In this document: piece by piece, positions 57,394-64,000 of the stretch | Numbering within the stretch: position 1 is the first letter of the stretch | Layout of the letters: each line of letters starts with the position of its first letter | NCBI RefSeq assembly: GCF_005116465.1 | Contig: NZ_SWBM01000005.1 | Location: forward strand, 124,001 to 188,000 | Length of the DNA stretch: 64,000 bases | Source of the DNA: Robertmurraya kyonggiensis | Lineage (GTDB): Bacteria > Bacillota > Bacilli > Bacillales > Cytobacillaceae | Reading direction: 5' to 3' | The notes under the pieces: model-generated | Databases searched by the model: none | What the model saw: only the letters and a program-made list of their open reading frames with translations | What the model was told of the DNA's origin: nothing | Program-made: the position numbers and the translations under genes

Positions 57394-57432
57394 AAATTAA
57401 TTAGATTCGAGATGGAAGGTTCAATTGGATAA
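57394..57432 (+). pseudogene. Relic of the sufB 3' end
   Basis: The 12 codons before TAA at 57430-57432 read [12 protein letters not shown], against [12 protein letters not shown] at the end of sufB. The DNA shares 18 identical bases (ATTCGAGATGGAAGGTTC, 57405-57422 and 52144-52161), and the flanking differences are mostly synonymous third-position changes. No start or upstream sufB sequence is seen. Confidence 0.85.
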
Positions 57433-57565
57433 TATAAAAAAGCTAGGGATTTTTATTGTTTAAATATTGTAATGAATGATTGAGCTGGCGAAATTAAATT
57501 TTTTTATCTCTATTACCATTTATGTTTAAATAATCGTAATATATATTACCTTGAAGGAAGAAGAT

Positions 57566-57776
57566 ATGAAACGAATTTCATTCGAACCACCAGCAGAACA
57601 TTATGATAACAGCATTGAATCTATTGATGAAAAAATCTGTGATTTAATAAACCAGCGGAAAGAGGTAGCCTTGACATTTTTACATTTATTGTATCGTCAG
57701 TTTTACCTGATGATATATCAAAATTAAAATTAGACTTTAAAGAGAATGAAATGCCGTTCCAAAACCAAGGGATATG
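57566..57776 (+). pseudogene. Broken hypothetical gene
   Basis: ATG 57566 after AAGGAAG opens a 53-codon frame beginning MKRISFEPPAEHYDNSIESI and DEKICDLINQRKE, which looks like the N-terminus of a Bacillus hypothetical family. It stops at 57727, but another frame then reads TFIVSSVLPDDISKLKLDF and ENEMPFQNQG up to a TGA at about 57776, as if a C-terminal part had been joined out of frame after a deletion. I know the family only by its look; no function is assigned. Confidence 0.6.
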
Positions 57777-57822
57777 AATTTGTTATATAAGAATAATTAT
57801 ATAGAGAAAGTGTGATGAGGTA

Positions 57823-58179
57823 ATGCAAAAATATAAGAGTTGTAATGCAAAATTTAGTTGGGCGAGTATTTATAAATCTTTTTGGTTAGGATATAGACCA
57901 ATTGTATGTAGTCAATGTAGGGTCGAACACCAAATAACATTATGGGGAAGACTTATATTTGTATTCTTAACAATCGTTCCAATGTTGTTATTTGGAAATT
58001 TCTTCTCACCCTTTAATGATGTTTTTGTGACGATTGCTATTCTATTGTTTGGTTCTTTTTTCACCATATCTAGTCGAATTCAAATAAATAGCTCCTCCGT
58101 CATACTTCAATTAAAAAATATGCAATGCGAGTTTTTCGGTCAATCGCGCAAGAAGAACTGTATCATTATTTTAGCATGA
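57823..58179 (+). CDS. TIGR04104-like zinc-ribbon membrane protein with one Cys lost
   Basis: 118 residues. Family members have CxxC, about 20 residues, CxxC, then two membrane segments. Here the second pair is intact (CSQC), but the first reads YKSC, so the expected Cys at residue 4 is Tyr, a single-base change. Two hydrophobic segments follow (LIFVFLTIVPMLLFGNFF and VFVTIAILLFGSFF). The start ATG has GAGG 8 nt upstream. The C-terminal tail after residue 85 is not family-like and may be altered. It may be a decaying gene. Confidence 0.6.
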   Translation: MQKYKSCNAKFSWASIYKSFWLGYRPIVCSQCRVEHQITLWGRLIFVFLTIVPMLLFGNFFSPFNDVFVTIAILLFGSFFTISSRIQINSSSVILQLKNMQCEFFGQSRKKNCIIILA

Positions 58180-58377
58180 TAATCCTTTGTGAAAAATAAA
58201 TGAATATAGATGGAATTATATTCTCTGATGAAATAGTGTAGATTCCGATATATGGATATATTAAACGATTGGTAGAAATAGTTTTTAGCAGAAAATTTCA
58301 AATAAAAAAGAAAGTTCATATCTGGTTAAGTTTTCTAATGACTAGAGAGAAAGAAGTCTTTTTTATTTGTATAATTA

Positions 58378-58503
58378 GTTGATTGGAAGGGAAGAACGCG
58401 ACTCCAGCGGGAAAAGTGGGAAAGTCGAGACCCCAGACTGAGCGTAGCGAGGGAAGAGGCTCGGCCAGCCCGCGGAAAGCGTCCGCCTGGACTGGAAATC
58501 AAC
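58378..58503 (+). repeat. Dispersed Bacillus repeat, full copy
   Basis: 126 bp bounded by GTTGATT and AATCAAC. Inside are ACTCCAGCGGGAAAAG, GAGACCCCAGACTGAGCG, AGCCCGCGGAAAGCG and CTGGA, the marks of a widespread non-coding repeat of Bacillus. Its GC content is much higher than that of the flanks. The 60-codon minus-strand frame across it is not a gene. The rest of 58180-58822 is AT-rich; TATAAT at 58716-58721 may be the promoter of the next gene. Confidence 0.75.
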
Positions 58504-58822
58504 CTACATTTTACATACATTATCTATAACATTAACCGAAGGTTTTAATTTTGTTGATTTATTTTAGTTTAACTATAGTAAGTAGATTTTCTATTCAAGA
58601 ATAACTTTTCAAATTAATAGCCTACTTAACAAAGGCATTTCGAAAAACATAAGAACTATTACCTATTTCTATTATCGTCAAGAAAATTCTGTTTTCTTTA
58701 TCAAATCTATCAAATATAATCTGAATTGAGTAGAGTGGTAATAAAAAACGTACGGAGGGAATCAAAAAAATGTAAATTGAAGCCGCTTACACTCATCAAA
58801 ATATTATTCGGAGGTTAGACTA

Positions 58823-61012
58823 GTGAAAAGTATAAAATCGAAATCTATTTTTTCTATTTTGCTTATATTACTACTCGTTGTATCGATTACAATTCCATCA
58901 CTTGCGCAGACACAAAGTAATCTAACAACTGCATCGGACACAGCAGAACCAACTGAAAGCTTTGAACTCGTTGCGAGTAAAGCTCAAAAAATTGCTCGAG
59001 TTACAGGTAGAACACTTGAGGGAGAAACCATCCCGAATCCTAGTAATACTCCCGAGAACTATGGACTTACAGCAACTGACCTAGGCATTGTTTGGGATGC
59101 TACAACTGATCCAGAACACAAAAAAGTAATGGTTGCCTTTGGAGATTCCTATGATGATGGATGGGGTGGCTTTGGTGGTGGAGGTACTGGCTGGAGAGGA
59201 AATCTATTGGCCTTATCAGAGGACACTGACCTGACAGATGGAATGACATTTTCAACGATGATTGCCGATGAAGAAACTCCTAATTATGCAAAAGAAATCA
59301 TTTATTCTGCTCATAATACTTCAGGAAGCAGCGATTTTACAGCCATTCCTACTGCTGGAGTAACCGTTGGTGACAGACATTTTATTCATTACATGCAGAT
59401 CCGTAATTGGGGAGCAAACGGTAGATGGAATACGAATTTCTCTGAAATTGCTTACTCTGATGATGAAGGACAAAATTGGACGAAGTCCGGAATTAAATGG
59501 GGTGCAGATAGTAAGTTTGCCCAGGCTGCTTTTTTAAACGATTCTGTAAACGTTTACATGTTCGGAACACCAGCTGGACGCTTTGATGCAGCGTATCTAG
59601 CGAGAGTGAAGCCAGAAAATATGCTTGTAAAAGAAGAATATGAATACTGGAATGGCTCGGAATGGATTAAGAACAATGAAGCTGCTGCAGTACCAGTTAT
59701 TGAAGCACCAGTTAGTGAATTGTCTGTTGCTTATAATTCAAAATACAAAAAATATATTATGACGTATCTCAATGAAAACCGCTATGCACTTGTAATGAGA
59801 AGCTCTGACAGCTTAACTGGAGGATGGTCAGATGAAGTTGAAATTGCAACAGGTGCAGAATTCCCAGGTCTTTACGGTGCATTTATTCACCCGTGGACAA
59901 ATGATGGGGATGATTTATACTTTGTGATGTCAGAATGGGGTCCATATAATACGGTGCTAATGCATTCAACACTAAGCAAAGGAACTCCAGTATCTAATCT
60001 TATTCAAGATCCATCATTTGAACAACAAACAACGAATAGGATTTCTCCGCCATGGGTAATTGAAGGGAATAAAAATGGTGGAGTGGATAGAGGTGCTAAA
60101 ACCTCACGAGCTGGAACGAATAATGTTTATTTACGCGATACGACAGGCTGGAATGCCTTCACACAAGATATTGCAGTTCAACCAAACACCGTTTACAGAC
60201 TAACTGGTTATGTAAAAACATCACAAAATAATGCAAATGGGTATTTTGGGGTAAGAGGTTCTGCTGGCGATATTTTAAAAGAAGTGAAGTTTGGTAGACA
60301 TGATAACTATGAGAAACTTACAGTTCAATTCAATTCAGGCAACAATACAACAGTTCGCGTATTTACGGGCATGCATTCTGGTGGGGATACCTGGATTCAA
60401 GCGGATGATTATATGTTAGTGCCTGTTGATCAAACGGCTCCAGAAATCACGCTCAAAGGTGAAGCAGAAATTGAATTAAAATTGGGAGATTCATTTACGG
60501 ATCCTGGTGCCACGGCTATTGATAATTTAGACGGGGATTTGACTTCTAAAATTCAAGTATCAGGTAAGGTAAATACGGACATTGTTGGAACCTATTCTTT
60601 AAAATACAATGTAACCGATTCGGATGGAAATAAAGCAGCTGAGGTTACGAGAACAGTGAAAGTAACAGGAGAAGAATACACAGTTAGCAATGCGGTATTC
60701 AGTGGAAGTGATGGAGGTGAGTTAAAATACTTGCCAACAAAAGGCATTGTTATGGCAAGTGCCGATATTCGTAACAACTCTAGTGAAGAAAAGACAGTTA
60801 CACTAGTTTTTGCCCTCTACAACAAAAAGGGTGAAATGGAGAATTTATCTGGAATCACACAATCCATTCCTTCAGGTGGAGTCGAAAAAATTTCAGGTGG
60901 TTTCAAAATGCCTGGTAATAATTCAGGCTACACATTAGAAGTATTTGTAGCAGATTCTCTAATAGACCTGAATAAATTATCCAATGTAGCAAAATTAGGG
61001 CAGAAAAAGTAA
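58823..61012 (+). CDS. Secreted DUF4185 (GH183-type) glycoside hydrolase with accessory domains
   Basis: 729 residues from GTG 58823, 8 nt after GGAGG. Signal peptide about 1-28. Residues about 55-385 form a DUF4185 beta-propeller: ATDLGIVWDATTDPEHKK, MVAFGDSYDDGWGG, FSEIAYSDDEGQNWTKSG and MSEWGPYNTVLMHS. A jelly-roll carbohydrate-binding-like domain follows (about 391-533, from LIQDPSFEQQ), then a DUF5011 Ig-like domain (about 535-615, ITLKGEAEIELKLGDSFTDPG) and a small C-terminal beta domain. DUF4185 proteins include endo-D-arabinanases (GH183). Its neighbours (GH172 and arabinose-5-phosphate isomerase) point the same way. There is no cell-wall anchor. The substrate is inferred. Confidence 0.82.
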   Translation: MKSIKSKSIFSILLILLLVVSITIPSLAQTQSNLTTASDTAEPTESFELVASKAQKIARVTGRTLEGETIPNPSNTPENYGLTATDLGIVWDATTDPEHKKVMVAFGDSYDDGWGGFGGGGTGWRGNLLALSEDTDLTDGMTFSTMIADEETPNYAKEIIYSAHNTSGSSDFTAIPTAGVTVGDRHFIHYMQIRNWGANGRWNTNFSEIAYSDDEGQNWTKSGIKWGADSKFAQAAFLNDSVNVYMFGTPAGRFDAAYLARVKPENMLVKEEYEYWNGSEWIKNNEAAAVPVIEAPVSELSVAYNSKYKKYIMTYLNENRYALVMRSSDSLTGGWSDEVEIATGAEFPGLYGAFIHPWTNDGDDLYFVMSEWGPYNTVLMHSTLSKGTPVSNLIQDPSFEQQTTNRISPPWVIEGNKNGGVDRGAKTSRAGTNNVYLRDTTGWNAFTQDIAVQPNTVYRLTGYVKTSQNNANGYFGVRGSAGDILKEVKFGRHDNYEKLTVQFNSGNNTTVRVFTGMHSGGDTWIQADDYMLVPVDQTAPEITLKGEAEIELKLGDSFTDPGATAIDNLDGDLTSKIQVSGKVNTDIVGTYSLKYNVTDSDGNKAAEVTRTVKVTGEEYTVSNAVFSGSDGGELKYLPTKGIVMASADIRNNSSEEKTVTLVFALYNKKGEMENLSGITQSIPSGGVEKISGGFKMPGNNSGYTLEVFVADSLIDLNKLSNVAKLGQKK

Positions 61013-61041
61013 CAAAAATTTTAGAAACAAAGTGTTTAGGG

Positions 61042-61069
61042 AAGGCGGGACTATAGTCTCGCCTTTTTC
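61042..61069 (+). terminator. Terminator of the DUF4185 gene
   Basis: GGCGGGAC (61044-61051) pairs with GTCTCGCC (61056-61063), one G-T, loop TATA, then five T. Confidence 0.88.
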
Positions 61070-61092
61070 CATTTTCAAGGAGGGTATCGAAA

Positions 61093-61152
61093 TTGAAAAA
61101 TTTATTTGAAAAATTTAAAAAAGGTATTGCTATAATCTTAATCTTGTCATAA
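61093..61152 (+). pseudogene. Short truncated ORF with a perfect ribosome site
   Basis: AAGGAGGG (61077-61084) stands 8 nt before TTG 61093, which opens a 19-codon frame MKNLFEKFKKGIAIILILS ending in TAA. It looks like the beginning of a signal peptide or membrane protein cut off early. It may be a gene remnant or, less likely, a leader peptide. Confidence 0.4.
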
Positions 61153-61159
61153 ACTCAAG

Positions 61160-61268
61160 TTAAACGTTTACATGTTTTTTGTTTGCACAAATTTTTTTGT
61201 ACGATAGTTAAACGTTTACACACACTTTAGAAAATATATTTTTTTTAAGACAACTGTAAACGATTACA
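61160..61268 (+). promoter_or_regulatory. Three evenly spaced LacI/CcpA-type operators
   Basis: TTAAACGTTTACA at 61160-61172, TTAAACGTTTACA at 61208-61220 and TGTAAACGATTACA at 61255-61268. The symmetry centres (61165.5, 61213.5, 61261.5) are exactly 48 bp apart. Each fits the cre/LacI-family pattern with a central CG. They lie upstream of the isomerase gene. Confidence 0.8.
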
Positions 61269-61358
61269 GGTTAACAATTTTCTAAAAAAAGATCTCTTGA
61301 TTAGGGATTTTAGCAGGTAGTTTCACAGATTTTATAACCTAAGTGAGAGGGGAAAACT

Positions 61359-61955
61359 ATGGATCTATTAAGCTATGTGAAAAACGCGATTGATGTTGAA
61401 GCTGATTCGATCAAAAAACTATCAGAGAACGTTGGTCCAGAATTTGAAAGCGCCATCACGCTACTTGCAAATTGTAAAGGCAAAGTGGTGATTACAGGCG
61501 TAGGGAAGTCAGGTCATATTGGTAAAAAAATTGCTGCTTCCTTAGCCAGTACCGGTACTCCAGCATTCTTTGTTCATAGCACAGAAGGTGTGCATGGGGA
61601 TTTAGGAATGATTCAGGAGAATGATGTAGTCATAATGATTTCCAATAGCGGCGAAACGGGTGAAGTTTTAAGTCTACTGCCATCATTAGGTAAAATAGGC
61701 TGTAAAAAGATTGCCATCACTTCTAAAACGGAATCAACTCTTGCAAAAGCATCTGATGTAGCACTCGGATATCAGTATGATCGAGAAGCTGATCCGCTTG
61801 GTTTAGCTCCAACGACAAGTTCTACCTTAACTCTTGTCATAGGAGACGCGTTAGCGGTTGCACTTTCTATCCTAAAAGGATTTAAGAAAGAGGATTTTCA
61901 TCTCTATCATCCAGGCGGAAGTCTTGGAAAACAATTATCAGAAAAAACACAATAA
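61359..61955 (+). CDS. D-arabinose-5-phosphate isomerase, SIS domain only (KdsD/KpsF/GutQ type)
   Basis: 198 residues. The SIS domain shows GKVVITGVGKSGHIGKKIAASLASTGTPAFFVHSTEGVHGDLGM, ISNSGETGEVL and YDREADPLGLAPTTSSTLTLVIGDALAVAL, all characteristic of arabinose-5-phosphate isomerases that interconvert D-ribulose 5-phosphate and D-arabinose 5-phosphate. The usual C-terminal CBS pair is absent. Gram-positive bacteria do not make Kdo, so a catabolic role with D-arabinose is likely. AGGGG precedes the ATG. GH172 follows about 60 bp later. Confidence 0.88.
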   Translation: MDLLSYVKNAIDVEADSIKKLSENVGPEFESAITLLANCKGKVVITGVGKSGHIGKKIAASLASTGTPAFFVHSTEGVHGDLGMIQENDVVIMISNSGETGEVLSLLPSLGKIGCKKIAITSKTESTLAKASDVALGYQYDREADPLGLAPTTSSTLTLVIGDALAVALSILKGFKKEDFHLYHPGGSLGKQLSEKTQ

Positions 61956-62018
61956 AATAATAAAATTCATGTATAATACTATCAAATGAATAATATTGCA
62001 CAGAAAGGAAATATGAAC

Positions 62019-63116
62019 ATGACATTTTTAGGATCATCTTTAAGAGATTTATATCGTAAGCGAGATAGCAAAAGAAGAAGAGCATCAAGTTATGATACAA
62101 CAGGAGGAAACAGAGATTATTTAAAAATCTATCCTGGAGAAAAAATTGATATTTGTAACCTTCAAGGTGCAGGTTGTATCACACATATATGGATGACAAT
62201 GGCTCCACTAAATGATGTTATGGAAGAATATTTACACCGTAAAATTGTTATTCGTATGTACTGGGATGGGGAAGAAAATCCAAGTGTCCAAGCACCAATT
62301 GGTGACTTCTTTGGAATGGGTCATGGAATTACAAAGAACTTCGTATCTGCTCCATTACAAATGAGCCCTGAAAATGGAACAGCGATGAACTGTTGGTTTC
62401 CAATGCCCTTTGGCGAAAATGCAAGAGTGGAAATTGAAAGCCATGCAGATGAGCCAATTAAGTTTTATTTTTACGTAGATTATGAAGTTTATGATAAAGA
62501 AATCGATAGTCAATTGCGTTTCCATGCACTTTGGACAAGAGAGTTAACAAAGGGTATTGAAGGTGACGTATCGAATGCGTTGTATTGCTTCGGAGGTAAA
62601 AATACGACTGGTGATGAAAACTATGTCATTTTAGAAGCAGAAGGAAAAGGTCATTATGTTGGCTGTAACCTCAACATTCATAATTTGCGCTTTACACAAG
62701 AGTGGAACTGGTATGGTGAAGGAGACGATATGATCTTTATCGACGGAGAGCCTTGGCCCCCGTCACTTCACGGAACTGGAATGGAAGACTATTTCAACAC
62801 TGCATGGTGTCCACAACAAGAACAAAGCACACCATACCATGGAATTATCCTTGGTGGAGGACCGAACTGGTCTGGTAAAATTACTGCTTATCGCTATCAT
62901 ATTGAGGATCCGATTATGTTTGATAAATCGATTAAGGTATCGATTGAACATGGTCATAACAACAATAGAAGTGATGATTACTCAAGTACGGCTTACTGGT
63001 ATCAAACAGAACCACACAAGACGGTTCATCCAATCCTCCCTGTGAAGGAAAGATTGCCATTACCAGATACTTTACCGTTCAACCCAGATGACTTGAAGAA
63101 ATGCTTTGATTATTAA
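62019..63116 (+). CDS. DUF2961 (GH172) family glycoside hydrolase, cytoplasmic
   Basis: 365 residues from ATG 62019, 10 nt after AAAGG; ATG 62013 is only 4 nt from it, and ATG 61986 has no ribosome site. The jelly-roll domain shows KIDICNLQGAGCITHIWMTM, VQAPIGDFFGMGHG and the DUF2961 motif HGTGMEDYFNTAWC, followed by YRYHIEDPIMF. GH172 includes alpha-D-arabinofuranosidases and difructose-anhydride enzymes. No signal peptide is present, so it would act on imported oligosaccharides. The gene order isomerase-GH172 in one operon supports D-arabinofuranosides. Confidence 0.88.
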   Translation: MTFLGSSLRDLYRKRDSKRRRASSYDTTGGNRDYLKIYPGEKIDICNLQGAGCITHIWMTMAPLNDVMEEYLHRKIVIRMYWDGEENPSVQAPIGDFFGMGHGITKNFVSAPLQMSPENGTAMNCWFPMPFGENARVEIESHADEPIKFYFYVDYEVYDKEIDSQLRFHALWTRELTKGIEGDVSNALYCFGGKNTTGDENYVILEAEGKGHYVGCNLNIHNLRFTQEWNWYGEGDDMIFIDGEPWPPSLHGTGMEDYFNTAWCPQQEQSTPYHGIILGGGPNWSGKITAYRYHIEDPIMFDKSIKVSIEHGHNNNRSDDYSSTAYWYQTEPHKTVHPILPVKERLPLPDTLPFNPDDLKKCFDY

Positions 63117-63130
63117 TTTTTAGCAATGTG

Positions 63131-63176
63131 AGCTCCTTTGAAATTGATAGATTACTTGTTTTCAAAGGAGCTTTTT
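63131..63176 (+). terminator. Terminator of the isomerase-GH172 operon
   Basis: A perfect 13-bp stem (AGCTCCTTTGAAA, 63131-63143, with 63160-63172), then TTTT. Confidence 0.9.
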
Positions 63177-63261
63177 AAAAAAAATGTGACGAAAAATTTA
63201 ATAATCAAGAAAAACACAAAAATAATATTGATAAGTTATAATTCATATAATATCATATAAG

Positions 63262-63476
63262 TAAGCGTTTTCAGTTTATAACCATCCGTTGTATGTAAAC
63301 GATTACAGATATTAAGTTCTGAACTTTTTGACTAATGACCTAGTTAGTAAAAAAACCTGAGCTATATGACAACCTGCCTGAATACGAGAATTACTGAATT
63401 GCATTTTAATAGAACACATCTTTCTACCCTGTTGTTGAAGGGGGTGGTTGCTTTATTGAATGTGTAAACGTTTTCT
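63262..63476 (+). promoter_or_regulatory. Operators before the sugar importer
   Basis: GTAAGCGTTTTCA (63261-63273) is a cre-like site; TGTAAACGATTACA (63294-63307) is identical to the third operator at 61255; TGTAAACGTTTTCT (63463-63476) is a third match. They suggest joint control of importer and isomerase operons. Confidence 0.75.
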
Positions 63477-63565
63477 GAAATGAAGGTTCATACCTACTTG
63501 TTAAGAGAACTTCACCTGAAGTTGTTCTTATAAAAAAAACAAAAAAATAAGGGAGGCAATTTTTT

Positions 63566-64000
63566 ATGAAGAAACCTAAGTTTTTAGCATTTATGTTAAC
63601 AGTTTTATTCATTATTTCTTCCATTCTTACTGGCTGCTCAGGAACTGGTCCTGCTGGAACAGAAGAAGAAAAACCAGATGATTCATCAGATTCTGGCAAA
63701 ACAGTTCTTAACTTCTGGACACCACAATGGGGAGATGCAGACAAAGAGTGGTGGGAGAAAAACATTGAAGCCTATAATAAATCACAGGACAAAGTTGAAG
63801 TTAAACTTGAGATTGTTCCTGGAGATGCATGGGATCAAAAAGTTGTCGCTGCACAAGCTGCAGGAACTAGCCCCGATATAACAACAATGAACTATAATAA
63901 AATCATTTTCTCTGCTGAACAAGGAAAAATTTTACCATTAGATGAATATACAGACCCAGCTATCTGGGATGACCTATATGAAAACATTGCAGAATTCGTT
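63566..64000 (+). CDS. Sugar ABC transporter substrate-binding lipoprotein (partial)
   Basis: The first 145 codons are in the window. ATG 63566 is 9 nt after GGGAGG. The lipoprotein signal ends in LTGC, followed by a Gly/Glu/Asp/Ser linker and an extracellular-solute-binding family 1 domain: VLNFWTPQWGDADKEWWEKNIEAYN, VVAAQAAGTSPDI and EQGKILPLDEY. It is expected to bind oligosaccharides freed by the DUF4185 enzyme. Permease genes should follow outside the window. Confidence 0.9.
   Translation, partial: MKKPKFLAFMLTVLFIISSILTGCSGTGPAGTEEEKPDDSSDSGKTVLNFWTPQWGDADKEWWEKNIEAYNKSQDKVEVKLEIVPGDAWDQKVVAAQAAGTSPDITTMNYNKIIFSAEQGKILPLDEYTDPAIWDDLYENIAEFV

Noticed and set aside
58335-58520. 61-codon minus-strand frame
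   Set aside because: It is the translation of the GC-rich dispersed repeat, which is known to be non-coding.

Overview
The window is chromosomal DNA of a low-GC, endospore-forming member of the Bacillaceae (Bacillus sensu lato). Evidence is the strong AGGAGG-type ribosome sites, two gerA/gerB/gerC-type germination operons, a SpoIIP-family protein, CotX/CotW-like coat genes, SASP-like small genes, an S-box (SAM) riboswitch, and B. subtilis-like gene order: fadN-fadA-fadE-yusI-gcvH-yusF-yusE-yusD-metNPQ-sufCDSUB. I cannot fix the species from sequence alone.

Layout. 1-9.4 kb: end of ppsR, ppdK, a MarR/MFS pair, a DUF4097 protein, the copper locus csoR-copZ-copA with two CsoR operators, and a DUF2798 membrane protein. 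9.7-15.5 kb: a nitroreductase, an SDR, and a Fur-controlled yclNOPQ-like siderophore importer. 15.6-19 kb: sporulation and coat genes plus a yueD-like reductase. 19-22.6 kb: a tungstate importer tupABC with its own regulator (minus strand). 22.7-28.7 kb: a DUF4931 protein, a rodA-like gene and germinant-receptor operon 1. 28.8-33 kb: a second Fur-controlled siderophore importer, with the binding protein divergent from the permeases and ATPase. 33-38.8 kb: fatty-acid beta-oxidation under a FadR-type operator. 39-46 kb: small yus genes, an MFS pump, and metNPQ behind a SAM riboswitch. 46-52 kb: an intergenic DnaA-box cluster followed by sufCDSUB.

The segment from 52.2 to 58.5 kb looks like acquired or rearranged DNA. 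It holds a decayed IS91-family transposase with a perfect 26-bp inverted repeat, a second ger operon, a relic of the sufB 3' end, a broken hypothetical gene, a zinc-finger gene lacking one cysteine, and copies of a dispersed repeat.

The most interesting part is the right end (58.8-64 kb). A secreted DUF4185 (GH183-type) protein with accessory domains is followed by a CBS-less D-arabinose-5-phosphate isomerase, a leaderless DUF2961 (GH172) enzyme and the start of a sugar ABC importer. LacI/CcpA-type palindromes stand in front of the isomerase and importer genes. Together these suggest a locus for using D-arabinan, the mycobacterial cell-wall glycan: extracellular cutting, oligosaccharide uptake, intracellular trimming to D-arabinose, and entry into the pentose phosphate pathway through arabinose 5-phosphate. 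The function is inferred; the kinase, the permeases and any local regulator would lie beyond the right edge.
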